From Flavobacterium azizsancarii (lineage in GTDB: Bacteria; Bacteroidota; Bacteroidia; Flavobacteriales; Flavobacteriaceae), in NCBI RefSeq assembly GCF_027980145.1, contig NZ_JAMZNK010000014.1:1-64000 (forward strand): a stretch of DNA of 64,000 bases, written 5' to 3'. Made by a program: the position numbers and the translations under genes. Positions 44,339-53,967 of the stretch are shown piece after piece. Numbering within the stretch: the stretch's first letter is position 1; every line of letters begins with the position of its first letter. Below the pieces are notes generated by a model that saw nothing but the letters and a program-made list of their open reading frames with translations, had not been told where the DNA came from and searched no databases.

Positions 44339-47300
44339 TTGAAGTATTTAGTTCCTCTTTTTATACTACTATTTGGTTTTCCTCCATTAAGTTATGCTCA
44401 GGATAATCCAGTCAAATTCCTTGATATTTCTGATGGTTTGTCGAACAATTCTATAACTACAATTTTTCAGGACAACAACGGTTATATGTGGTTTGGAACT
44501 TATGACGGATTAAATCGTTATGATGGTTATAGTTTTAAAGTTTTTCGTAACCGAATCAATGATAAAAAATCACTGTTCTTCAATACAGTTTATAATATCG
44601 AAGGAGATGCTAAAAATAATATATGGGTAGGAGGTTCAAACGGTGTTTGCATTTACAATAAAACTACTGCAACATTTCATCCTGTACAATACACCATTTC
44701 TAATAAAAAAGCAGTTATTTTAAAGGATATTATTCATCAGATGCGTGCTGTTTCTGATAATTTGGTTTTGATTGCCTCTCAGAGCTTAGGGTTATTAGCT
44801 TTCGAAAATGGTTCTTTTGTCGGGAAACATATTGCGCTAAATATTCCGGGAAATCGCATCACAGTTAATGCTTATGACGCCATAGCGATTCAGGATGATA
44901 AAAAAAATAATCATGCCTGGATCTATATTAAAAATGTAGGGGTTTGCAGTTATAACTATAAATCTAAAAATTTGAAAGTCGTTTTTCCGCTTTCTAAAGA
45001 AGTAAAAGCAATGAAACTGGCTGCTGATGGGAATTTATTACTGGGAACAGATGAAGGACTTTTTCTGTTTAATACCAAATCAGGAGTGCTTTCTGAGAAT
45101 TATTTTTCGACAAAATGCAATGTAACAGATCTTCTGGTAGACAGAAAGAAAGAAATCTGGATTGCAACAGACGGTTCAGGAATTTACAAAGTTATTGGTA
45201 CAAATAAAAAAGCAGTTCCGGCTAATGCGATAAAAGACAACGAGCTTGCAAAAAGCAACTCCGTCTGGAGTTTATACGAAGACAGATCAGGTAATAAATG
45301 GTTTGGCTCATTGCGCGGAGGGATAAGTATGCTCAGCAATACGCCTAAATATTTTAAAAATATAAAATACAACTCAAAAGATCAGGTTGAAAACTTTATT
45401 TTGTCATTTTGCGAAGACGAAAAAAACAATGTATGGGTGGGTACAGATGGTGCAGGATTAAAATATTGGGACCGAAAAAACAATACATATACCAATTACA
45501 GTAATAAGCTCTCCAGTAAATTTATTACCAGCATTGTACGGGATCAAAATAATGATATCTGGGTTTCGACCTGGGCAGGCGGTGTAAATAAAATTAATCC
45601 AAAGAACAATTCGGTAACATCATATTCCTGTTATAATCCCACTACAAAACACATAGAGAAAAATATCTGGTTTGTTTACAAAGATTCACAGGCGAATATC
45701 TGGGCAAGCGCTACAAATGAGGGGGCCTTATATCTCTTTGACAGGCAAAAAAACAGTTTTACACTTTTTGATCCGTCGGTTACGAATTTGCAATGTATTA
45801 CTGAAACCAGTGACGGAAAATTGTGGGCAGGAAATTATACGTCATTATTTTCTATCGAAAAAGCAACCCGAAAAATAAGTACAATTTCCATTGGAAATCC
45901 TGTAAGATATATTCACGAAGACAGGGATAAAAACCTTTGGCTAGGAACTCAGGAAGGCGGATTATTATTGTTTGACCGAAAAACAACTACTTTCAAAAGG
46001 TTAACAATAGACGACGGCTTGCCTTCTAATACAGTATTAAGGTTGCTGGAAGATAAAGAAGGAAATCTCTGGATAAGTACCTACAATGGTATTTGTAGAT
46101 ACGATAAAAAGAGAAAAACATTTCGTAATTTCTCTGTCAACGATGGCTTGCAAAGCAATCAGTTTAGTTTTAACGCCGGACTTAAACTCTCTACAGGAGA
46201 ATTTTTGTTTGGAGGAATAAATGGTTTTAATGCCTTTTTTCCTGAAGCAATAAAAGGATTCAATCAGAAGAATAATATATTGTTATCTGATTTTTATGTC
46301 AACAATCAACCCATAGAAGAAAGCAAAAGTAACTTAGAATGGGATTCGGGTAAAATTAAAAAAGTGAGCCTGCCATATGATCAAACTACATTATCGCTTG
46401 AGTTTGTAGCTCTGGACTATAATAATGCCGACAAAATCAATTATGCCTATTACCTAGAAGGCTGGGATGAGCAATGGAATTATGTGGGTCAGGCCCGAAA
46501 AGCCAATTATGCCCGATTAACGGAAGGAAAATATACTTTTAAAGTAAAAACAACCAATTTTAAAGGAGGCTGGAACAAAGAAGTCAGCCTCATTACTATT
46601 GAAGTTTTACCACCATGGTACAGAACCTGGTGGGCCTATTCTTTGTATTTATTAGCAGGTATAGGAGCCGTTTTTGCATATCTGCAATACAATAAAAACA
46701 AAGAAAAACTAAAATACAAAGTTAAAATAGCCGAACTCGAAAGCAAGAAAGAAAAAGAAATTGCAGAGAAACAGTCCTCTATGTTTACCTATATCTCTCA
46801 TGAGTTTAGAACGCCGCTTTCGTTGATTATAAATCCTTTGAAAAAAGCGGTTCAGAAAGAAAGTGTCGAAAACGGATCTTCGGGAAGTGATTTGGCGATT
46901 GCGCATAGAAATGCCAGAAGACTTTTGAGTCTGGTAGATCAGCTATTGCTTTTTAGAAAAGCCGAAAATGATGCAGATTCATTGAGATTATCGCCTATAA
47001 ATGTTAATAACCTTTGCAATGAAGTGTACCAATGTTTTGTCAATCAGGCAAAAGATAAAAGTATTCGATATCATTTTCTGATTCCGGATCATGAAATTGT
47101 GATCATTGGCGATTATGAAAAAATCGAAATTTCGTTGTTCAATTTAATGTCCAATGCTTTTAAGTACACACCAATTGGCGGAGAAATAAATCTTAGACTA
47201 ACGGAAAACGATCACGAAATTTACTTAGAAATTTCGGATAACGGAGACGGAATCGACCAAAAAGATATTGAGGTAATTTTTGAAAAATTCAAACAAGTAA

Positions 47301-48382
47301 AATCAAAAGTTTCAATAGGTACAGGTTTTGGAATTGGACTTTATATTGTTAAATATTTTGTAGACAAACACAAAGGAACTGTAAGCTGTAGCAGTGAAAT
47401 AGGCAAAGGAAGTATTTTTAAACTGACGTTCCTTAAAGGAGACAGTCATTTTGATAATATTGAGATTACAAATGAAGTTCCGCAACGAAGTCAATTATTT
47501 GATGAATTAATGATCGATGATTCAGAAGAGAGTATTCAGCTTTCGAATACTTCGATTTCAGAGCAGGATTTCCAGAAAATTATGCTTACTGAAAAACGAA
47601 CGGTTTTAATTATTGATGATAATGTTGAAATAAGAGCTTATCTTATCAAACTGTTTTCAGATTCTTATATCGTTTACAGTGCTCAGAACGGAGAAGAAGG
47701 TTTAAGGCTCACCAATAAGCACATGCCCGATTTGGTTATTAGCGACATCACAATGGAAGAAATGGACGGCTTGGAATTGTGTCGAAAAATAAAGGAAAAT
47801 AATGCATTATCCCATATTCCGGTTATTTTATTAACGGCATCAAAAAATCCGGAAACCCATCTTCAGGGAATCAACGACGGGGCTGATGATTATATTACCA
47901 AACCTTTTGATGATGATATATTAGTCGCTAGGGTAGAATCATTATTAAGAAACCGAAGCAATTTGCGTACTTATTTCTTAGATAGCATAACGCTTAAAGA
48001 AAACACTCAAAAAGTACCACAGGAATATCAGGAAATCCTGAAAAAGTGTATTGATATTGTAGAAGCCAACATTCATAAAAGAGATTTTACGATTAAAAAC
48101 TTTGCCCTTGAAATGGGCATGAGCCATAGAACGTTATACACAAAAATTAAAATCATCTCCGGACAGACTTTAAATGCTTTTATTCGTTCGGTTAGAATTC
48201 GAAGAGCGGCAATGTTAATGCTTACTGAAGATATCAATATTACTCAGGCTAGTGCCGAAGTTGGCTTTGAAGATCCTAAATATTTCAGACAGCAGTTTGT
48301 AAAACTCTTTGGAATGACACCTTCAGAATACATAAAAAAATACAAGAGTTCTTTCAACTCGGATCTTAATGTTATTAAATAA
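44339..48382 (+). CDS. hybrid two-component system regulator with beta-propeller sensor (HTCS)
   Basis: A 1347-residue hybrid regulator of the kind that controls PULs. The start is a TTG: the in-frame stop at 44309-44311 lies upstream with no ATG after it, and the TTG gives a clean signal peptide (KYLVPLFILLFGFPPLSYAQ). Residues about 22-660 are two-component-regulator propeller repeats, many with a DNNGYMWFGTYDGL-like motif. A Y_Y_Y domain (about 680-755), one membrane helix (about 765-785), kinase core with H821 in YISHEFRTP, an ATPase domain, a receiver with D1136, and an AraC-type DNA-binding domain (about 1250-1345) follow. It should sense a glycan fragment in the periplasm and activate the downstream SusCD/GH30/GH2/GH27 genes. 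Confidence 0.92.
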   Translation: MKYLVPLFILLFGFPPLSYAQDNPVKFLDISDGLSNNSITTIFQDNNGYMWFGTYDGLNRYDGYSFKVFRNRINDKKSLFFNTVYNIEGDAKNNIWVGGSNGVCIYNKTTATFHPVQYTISNKKAVILKDIIHQMRAVSDNLVLIASQSLGLLAFENGSFVGKHIALNIPGNRITVNAYDAIAIQDDKKNNHAWIYIKNVGVCSYNYKSKNLKVVFPLSKEVKAMKLAADGNLLLGTDEGLFLFNTKSGVLSENYFSTKCNVTDLLVDRKKEIWIATDGSGIYKVIGTNKKAVPANAIKDNELAKSNSVWSLYEDRSGNKWFGSLRGGISMLSNTPKYFKNIKYNSKDQVENFILSFCEDEKNNVWVGTDGAGLKYWDRKNNTYTNYSNKLSSKFITSIVRDQNNDIWVSTWAGGVNKINPKNNSVTSYSCYNPTTKHIEKNIWFVYKDSQANIWASATNEGALYLFDRQKNSFTLFDPSVTNLQCITETSDGKLWAGNYTSLFSIEKATRKISTISIGNPVRYIHEDRDKNLWLGTQEGGLLLFDRKTTTFKRLTIDDGLPSNTVLRLLEDKEGNLWISTYNGICRYDKKRKTFRNFSVNDGLQSNQFSFNAGLKLSTGEFLFGGINGFNAFFPEAIKGFNQKNNILLSDFYVNNQPIEESKSNLEWDSGKIKKVSLPYDQTTLSLEFVALDYNNADKINYAYYLEGWDEQWNYVGQARKANYARLTEGKYTFKVKTTNFKGGWNKEVSLITIEVLPPWYRTWWAYSLYLLAGIGAVFAYLQYNKNKEKLKYKVKIAELESKKEKEIAEKQSSMFTYISHEFRTPLSLIINPLKKAVQKESVENGSSGSDLAIAHRNARRLLSLVDQLLLFRKAENDADSLRLSPINVNNLCNEVYQCFVNQAKDKSIRYHFLIPDHEIVIIGDYEKIEISLFNLMSNAFKYTPIGGEINLRLTENDHEIYLEISDNGDGIDQKDIEVIFEKFKQVKSKVSIGTGFGIGLYIVKYFVDKHKGTVSCSSEIGKGSIFKLTFLKGDSHFDNIEITNEVPQRSQLFDELMIDDSEESIQLSNTSISEQDFQKIMLTEKRTVLIIDDNVEIRAYLIKLFSDSYIVYSAQNGEEGLRLTNKHMPDLVISDITMEEMDGLELCRKIKENNALSHIPVILLTASKNPETHLQGINDGADDYITKPFDDDILVARVESLLRNRSNLRTYFLDSITLKENTQKVPQEYQEILKKCIDIVEANIHKRDFTIKNFALEMGMSHRTLYTKIKIISGQTLNAFIRSVRIRRAAMLMLTEDINITQASAEVGFEDPKYFRQQFVKLFGMTPSEYIKKYKSSFNSDLNVIK

Positions 48383-48518
48383 TAATGTTGTCATTTTTGA
48401 TAGCGATAATGAAAATCAATTTCATGTTTTTTTAAATGAATTAATTCATTCTACGCATTTCAAATACCCAATCTTGTCATTTCGATTTCTATGATAAAAC
48501 AAAATCTTTTTTTTCAGG

Positions 48519-48594
48519 AGCTAATCCAGCTATCTGCTCCAATCTTTTGTTCCGAAACCCGGAACAAAAGGATTTCCACTTCTATCGGGGCTAG
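48519..48594. repeat. REP-like structured repeat unit
   Basis: GGAGCTAATCCAGCTATCTG then CTCC is followed by a hairpin in which ATCTTTTGTTCCG (48542-48554) pairs with CGGAACAAAAGGAT (48560-48573, one bulge), then TTTCCACTTCTATCGGGGCT. From memory, units with this order recur in Flavobacterium genomes as dispersed intergenic repeats. Function unknown; they may act as terminators or are remnants of mobile sequences. Confidence 0.55.
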
Positions 48595-48665
48595 GGAAAT
48601 CATGTTCATAAGAATGTTTTCGTTTAATATTTCATTTCGACAAGATTTGATCACAATCTTGTTCA

Positions 48666-48809
48666 TTTCGACCGAAGAGAGACTCGAGCCGATAGCGAAC
48701 AGACAAAGTAAATCACACTCGTAATTCCACAAAAACTGACGATTCTCTTTGCTGAATTTGTAATGCGATTTACTTTGTCTGTCCGCTATCGAGTCTCCCT
48801 TCGATCGAA
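48666..48809. repeat. long imperfect inverted repeat (possible MITE)
   Basis: The arm 48666-48715 and the arm 48765-48809 are complementary over about 45 bases with a few mismatches and a 5-base gap (for example GACAAAGTAAATC pairs with GATTTACTTTGTC). The central loop is about 50 bases. The arms begin with TTTCGACCGAAG-like sequence. No coding capacity. It could be a miniature inverted-repeat element; flanking target duplications were not obvious. Confidence 0.65.
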
Positions 48810-49171
48810 GATGACAACAGAACTCTCGGTATGATAAAGAGGTACTCAAAGAAACCGCAAACGTTTTAGAATTGAAGATGCTGTTTTATTTCGTGATTGC
48901 ATATAATTCAAAAATAAGTAGTTATTTTTTTGTACTCCTTAATTTTTAATCCAAAATAATAGTTAATTACAATTTTGACCTCCTTTTTTTTCCATTTTAC
49001 CCCTCCTTAAAAGTGTTAATTAGACATTTCTTTGCAGTGATAGTTAATCATTTAAGTGGTTTACTATTCATTGAATAAGTGTTTTTGTTTTAAGATAAGT
49101 TTTGTCTTTTTAAGGAATTGAGCCTTCTTTAAAATAGGTTAGTAAGAGTTGGTTTTACCTACATACTTATC

Positions 49172-49197
49172 AAACCCGCAGTGAAGGCTGCGGGTTT
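49172..49197 (+). terminator. GC-rich hairpin upstream of the SGBP gene
   Basis: AAACCCGCAG (49172-49181) pairs perfectly with CTGCGGGTTT (49188-49197) around a 6-base loop. It lacks a long T-run and lies about 290 bases upstream of the next gene, so it may be a leader hairpin or a weak terminator of the regulator transcript. Confidence 0.4.
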
Positions 49198-49487
49198 AAA
49201 ATAAAGAGTTATTCAATTAGATAATTAATGTAGTTGTTCAATTTGTCAATTAAAAAATTAGCACAGTTTTTATTATCAAATTATCTAATTGACACATTAT
49301 GACATTATCACATTTACTAATTATAAAACCATTAACCAAACCCAATAATATGAAAAGAATCAGATAATCAATGTTATTCTGTTTTCCCTAAATGCAGAAG
49401 CAATAATAACCACACAAAGTAACCTTCATGATTAATACCACGATCACTTTTAGAATAAACTAACTAACCAACCTTAAAAATCAAAAA

Positions 49488-50882
49488 ATGAAAAAAAATG
49501 TATTTTTATTTTTTCTTGCTGTTTTTGCTGTCCTTACTGGATGTCAAAATAATGAATCTGGTTTTCCAAGTTCTGATAATCCTACTGTTGTTGTATCAAC
49601 AAAGGAAATTTACGGAGCACCAAGTAGAAAATTTGAAATTAAAGCCGCTTTGGCTGATGATTTGGGATTACAAAGCGTGAGAATTCAAATCCCGGAATTA
49701 GCATTGGATAAAGTCATTGCTTTTGCAACAGATCCCTTACTGACAAAGTATGATTTGAGCTATTTCTTCGAAGTTCCTGCTAACAAAGGAACCTCAGAAG
49801 CTTTCAAAATAAAACTGACTATTACCGATGTGTCAGGTAATGCAATTGATGAAGAGATCAATTTACGTCTTGACGGAGAATTTGCTGCACCATCTATCAC
49901 CATGATTACTCCAAAAGAAGGAGCCGTAATTTTATTGTCGACCAGTAATAAAATGCCTGTGAATTTTGTTGTAAATGACGATTCAGGAATCGATTATATT
50001 CAAATTCAATGTGCTGCTTTAGGTATCGACGAAAAAGTGCAATTAACAGATGCGCCTCAATCGTATAGCTTTAGTAAAATCTACACATTACCTGTAACGG
50101 CTGATAATTATGTATTAACCATTACGGCGAAAGACAAATTTGCGATTCCAAATACAGGAACATTAAACGTAAATGTTGTTGCTACAAATGAATATCCGGC
50201 AATTTATCTGTGCGATCAGCCAAAAGGCACTAACCTTACTACTGATGCAGTGGGTGTACCCATGTATTTTCATGATAAAAACGGACAAGATTTCGAATTT
50301 AAATATTATACGGATAAAGACAATAAGGAAATTTATTTCTTAGGTCAGGAATCTGATTTCGCCCCTCATTGTTTTGGATTAAATCCTTTAGGAGAATTAG
50401 TGGATGATGTTGCTTCGACACCAATTATTTTACCAACCAAAGGATATTATGTAATCAAAGTAAATCCGAATACCCTAAAATATACTGCAACCAAATATAC
50501 GCCTTCAAGCAAAGTCTGGGCTGATGTTGCTAACGGATTATGGCATGACGAAGAAGCAAAAAGAAAACCTTTTGTGAGTGTTTGCGGGGCCGGAATTCAG
50601 GGGGCTGACTGGGATACCTGGACAGCATGGGCTCAGACAGGATTACACCTGGCTAATAACCCAAATAACCCGTACCAATTAGTTGGAGAGTATACTTTGA
50701 CAGGTACTATGGAAGCGACTTTTACCGGTCAATGGTGGAGTCCGTCCTGGAGATTAATCAAAAATGGTATTGCTACAATGTCACCGGGAGAAAACGGAAA
50801 CGGTAAATATCCGGCAGCTCCGGGAGTTTACAAAGTAGTGTTGGATACGGAATTGGAGAGAGTCTTTATCACAAAAAAATAG
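49488..50882 (+). CDS. surface lipoprotein, probable glycan-binding (SusE/SGBP-like)
   Basis: A 464-residue lipoprotein with lipobox C19 (VLTGC). It contains two or three Ig-like beta-sandwich repeats in the first half (SSDNPTVVVSTKEIYGAPSRKFEIKAAL; PSITMITPKEGAVILLS) and a C-terminal half with many aromatic residues (LWHDEE, DWDTWTAWAQTG, GQWWSPSWRL) that ends with a PGVYKVVLDTELERVFITKK strand. This modular design resembles surface glycan-binding proteins encoded with SusCD pairs, although no family is recognised with certainty. It is unusual in being placed upstream of SusC, 42 bp away. It probably binds the PUL's polysaccharide at the cell surface. Confidence 0.68.
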   Translation: MKKNVFLFFLAVFAVLTGCQNNESGFPSSDNPTVVVSTKEIYGAPSRKFEIKAALADDLGLQSVRIQIPELALDKVIAFATDPLLTKYDLSYFFEVPANKGTSEAFKIKLTITDVSGNAIDEEINLRLDGEFAAPSITMITPKEGAVILLSTSNKMPVNFVVNDDSGIDYIQIQCAALGIDEKVQLTDAPQSYSFSKIYTLPVTADNYVLTITAKDKFAIPNTGTLNVNVVATNEYPAIYLCDQPKGTNLTTDAVGVPMYFHDKNGQDFEFKYYTDKDNKEIYFLGQESDFAPHCFGLNPLGELVDDVASTPIILPTKGYYVIKVNPNTLKYTATKYTPSSKVWADVANGLWHDEEAKRKPFVSVCGAGIQGADWDTWTAWAQTGLHLANNPNNPYQLVGEYTLTGTMEATFTGQWWSPSWRLIKNGIATMSPGENGNGKYPAAPGVYKVVLDTELERVFITKK

Positions 50883-50923
50883 TTGTTATAGTGCTATAAC
50901 ATTTAATTAAAAAATATCGTAAG

Positions 50924-53900
50924 ATGAAATATAGATTTATATGGTTATTTATTGTCCTGTTGTGCAGCGTCGCAACATTTGGACAAATAACAGTAAAAGG
51001 AACTGTTAAGGATAAAGGCAATGTGCCAATTCCGGGAGTGAACGTAGCAGTAAAAGGAACTGCTACAACAGGAGCTACAGATTTCGATGGTAATTTCACC
51101 ATCTCTGTTCCTAGTAATAATGCTCAGATTGAATTTTCTTTTATTGGTTTTGCCAATAAAACAGTTGCTGTTGGGGACAAAACAGTTCTTAATATTACCC
51201 TTGAGGAATCCAGTCAGGTTCTTGATGAGATTGTTGTGGTAGGTTATGCTGCCGTAAAAAAGAGCGATGTAACCAGTTCTATTTCTTCGATAAAAGGAAA
51301 AGAACTTCAAACGATGACTGTAGGTAATGTTGCCGAATCTTTGCAAGGTAAAGTTGCGGGGGTTCAGGTTACAGGACAAGGTGGTCCGGGAGCGCAGCCA
51401 AGAGTTTTAATTCGCGGTATCTCGACTGTAAATCTTAGTACAGATCCGCTTTATGTGATTGATGGAATTCCGATGGGAACAAGCATTAACTTTTTAAGCA
51501 ACAACGAAATCGAGTCTATGGAGGTTCTAAAAGATGCCTCTGCAAGTGCTATTTACGGTTCACGTGCTTCTAACGGAGTTATTTTGATTACGACCAAAAA
51601 AGGTAAAGCAGGAAAAACCAGATTCAATTTTGATATGAGCTCGGGTATGCAAATTATGAACAATCCTTATAATATGGCCAATGCCCAAAGCTACGCTACC
51701 ATTATCAATAAGGCATATAATAATTCAGGTTATGCTGATTATTTGCCAAACCCGTCTCAGTACAATGGAAAAACGACAGACTGGTGGAAAGCGGGAATCA
51801 AGTCCGGTGCACCTGTAACCAATGCTTCGCTTGGAGTTAGCGGGGGTTCTGACACACATACCTATTCGATAAGTTTAAACTATTATAACTCAGAATCTAT
51901 TTATGAAGTTGGTGGATGGGAAAGAATCACGATGAGAATCAATAATGATTTTAAATTCTCAGATAAATTCTCCGCGGGAATTACCTTAAATCCTCGTTAT
52001 GAAACTTGGGGCGCTCCTAATAACTGGGCTGATTTTGATAAAATTGATCCAATTACGCCAATTTATAAGCCGGCAGATCAATTAACTGGTTTAGAAAATG
52101 AATACAGCATTTATGCACGTTCTCCGTCTTATGTTTGGAATCCTGTTGCAGCCGTAAAACGTTATGATGATTTTACAGATCAGTACAACTTAAATACAAA
52201 TGGATATTTACAATATCAGCCTATCAAAGGGTTGGTGATTCGTACGCAGGCTTCTATTGAAGTGGGAGATAAAACACAAAGCATTTTCAAACCTGATTTT
52301 GTAATTGATGCAGCGCATGAAAAAGCGGAGATTAATAGTGTAGAAAGAACAAACACGACAAATGTAGACTGGACATGGCAAAATACTGCTACTTATACCA
52401 GATCATTTGCCGGGAAGCACAATGCCTCTTTAATGATTGGTAACACCATGGAAGAGTACAATGGCAATGATCTTTGGGGATACGGAGAAGGTGTTCCTAA
52501 CAATTCAGAAGAGATGCGAGAAGTAAATGCTGCTACCAAAAACCGTAATAGTAAGGGAAACAGCTGGTCGAATTCATTGATGTCTTACATTTCGCGTTTT
52601 TCTTATAACTATGACAATAAATATTATTTCACAGGGACTTTCAGACGTGATGGTTCTTCTAAATTCATGACCAATAACAAATGGGCAAATTTCCCTTCCG
52701 CTTCTGTTTCATGGAGAATTTTAAACGAAGGATTTATGGAACCTGCAAAAGAGGTATTAAGTGATTTAAGATTCAGGGCAGGTTGGGGTAAAGTAGGTAA
52801 TCAGGGTTTACCTGCAGCGGTTTATCAATCGAATATAGGGCAGGGATTTTATCCAATAGGAGGTATTATTGCAGATACTTCATTCCCGTCCTCAATGGCA
52901 AACAAAGACATTAAATGGGAAACTGTTGAAGATATCAGTTTTGGACTTGATTTTGGATTCTGGAAAAACAAACTTTCAGGATCTTTAGAGTACTATCAAA
53001 AGAAAACAAATGATATGTTGTTCAAAAAACAATTTCCAACCTATAGTGGTTTTCCTGATTATTCGACAATCTGGACAAACGTAGGTTCAATGCAATCCAG
53101 CGGTATCGATTTGTTGGTTTCATATAAAGACAAAAAAGGAGACTTTAGTTATGGAGTAGATGTAACTTTTACCACAGTAAACGTAGAAATGCTTTCATTG
53201 TCCTCTGAAGGAGAAAGACTTTACGGAGCAGGAAACAGAACATTGACCGTAAAAGGGGAACAACCAGGATATTTTTACGGATATGTAGCGGACGGATTAT
53301 TCCAGAATCAAACACAATTGAATGCTCATACAGACGAGCACGGAACAAAATTACAGCCGTATGCTCAGGTTGGGGATATCCGTTTTAAAGATGTGAACGG
53401 TGACGGAAAAATAGACGATAAAGACCGTACAAAAATTGGTTCTCCATGGGCAGATTATAATGTTGGTCTAAATCTGACTTTTGCCTACAAGCAATTTGAT
53501 TTGGTAGCGAATTTCTATTCAAGTATTGGCAATGATATCGTCAACGAAAACATTAAAGATTTATACAACGGTGCAAGCTTAACAAATAAAGTAAGCGGAT
53601 TAGAGCAAATGGCATGGCATGGCGAAGGAACTTCCAATTACGTTCCGCGTTTGTCTAAAGACGATAACAATGAAAATTTCACAAAATTCTCTTCTTTTTA
53701 TGTTGAAGATGGATCTTTTGTTCGCATGAAAAATTTACAGTTTGGATTTTCATTCTACAATAAATTTGGTTTAGATAAATTGAGAATCTCATTGTCAGGA
53801 CAGAACTTATGGACCTGGACAAAATATACCGGAGTAGATCCTGAAGTTGCAGGTGGTGATGAGAAAAAAGATGACAGAGTGAAAGGGTCAGGTTTTGGAG

Positions 53901-53956
53901 GATGGAATTATCCGGTTCAGCCAACCATTTTGATGGGACTTAATGTAGCATTTTAA
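50924..53956 (+). CDS. SusC-like TonB-dependent transporter of the second PUL
   Basis: A 1010-residue outer-membrane importer. It shows a signal peptide (about 1-21), a carboxypeptidase-regulatory-like N-terminal domain (TVKGTVKDKGNVPIPGVNVAVKGTATTGATDFDGNF), a TonB box (IVVVGYAAVKKSDVTSSI), the plug (LIRGISTVNLSTDPLYVIDGIP; AIYGSRASNGVILITTKKG) and a C-terminal barrel. It is typical SusC/RagA in length. The SusD partner follows 12 bp later. Substrate inferred as a galactan-type oligosaccharide from the downstream enzymes. Confidence 0.93.
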   Translation: MKYRFIWLFIVLLCSVATFGQITVKGTVKDKGNVPIPGVNVAVKGTATTGATDFDGNFTISVPSNNAQIEFSFIGFANKTVAVGDKTVLNITLEESSQVLDEIVVVGYAAVKKSDVTSSISSIKGKELQTMTVGNVAESLQGKVAGVQVTGQGGPGAQPRVLIRGISTVNLSTDPLYVIDGIPMGTSINFLSNNEIESMEVLKDASASAIYGSRASNGVILITTKKGKAGKTRFNFDMSSGMQIMNNPYNMANAQSYATIINKAYNNSGYADYLPNPSQYNGKTTDWWKAGIKSGAPVTNASLGVSGGSDTHTYSISLNYYNSESIYEVGGWERITMRINNDFKFSDKFSAGITLNPRYETWGAPNNWADFDKIDPITPIYKPADQLTGLENEYSIYARSPSYVWNPVAAVKRYDDFTDQYNLNTNGYLQYQPIKGLVIRTQASIEVGDKTQSIFKPDFVIDAAHEKAEINSVERTNTTNVDWTWQNTATYTRSFAGKHNASLMIGNTMEEYNGNDLWGYGEGVPNNSEEMREVNAATKNRNSKGNSWSNSLMSYISRFSYNYDNKYYFTGTFRRDGSSKFMTNNKWANFPSASVSWRILNEGFMEPAKEVLSDLRFRAGWGKVGNQGLPAAVYQSNIGQGFYPIGGIIADTSFPSSMANKDIKWETVEDISFGLDFGFWKNKLSGSLEYYQKKTNDMLFKKQFPTYSGFPDYSTIWTNVGSMQSSGIDLLVSYKDKKGDFSYGVDVTFTTVNVEMLSLSSEGERLYGAGNRTLTVKGEQPGYFYGYVADGLFQNQTQLNAHTDEHGTKLQPYAQVGDIRFKDVNGDGKIDDKDRTKIGSPWADYNVGLNLTFAYKQFDLVANFYSSIGNDIVNENIKDLYNGASLTNKVSGLEQMAWHGEGTSNYVPRLSKDDNNENFTKFSSFYVEDGSFVRMKNLQFGFSFYNKFGLDKLRISLSGQNLWTWTKYTGVDPEVAGGDEKKDDRVKGSGFGGWNYPVQPTILMGLNVAF

Positions 53957-53967
53957 TAAAAAACAAC

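Larger units (their letters stand above)
48383..49487. other. repeat-rich gap between HTCS and PUL structural genes
   Basis: About 1.1 kb with no credible gene. It contains a REP-like unit (48519-48594), a long imperfect inverted repeat (48666-48809), a 10-bp GC-rich hairpin (49172-49197) and a 14-bp inverted repeat (49213-49226 with 49279-49292). Two open frames that overlap the inverted repeat on opposite strands (48491-48724 and 48514-48849) are byproducts of its symmetry. The promoter of the PUL operon should lie in the right half, where the HTCS would bind. Confidence 0.6.

Noticed and set aside
48491-48849. Opposite-strand open frames in the PUL gap
   Set aside because: They mirror each other because the sequence is an inverted repeat; no protein family resemblance.
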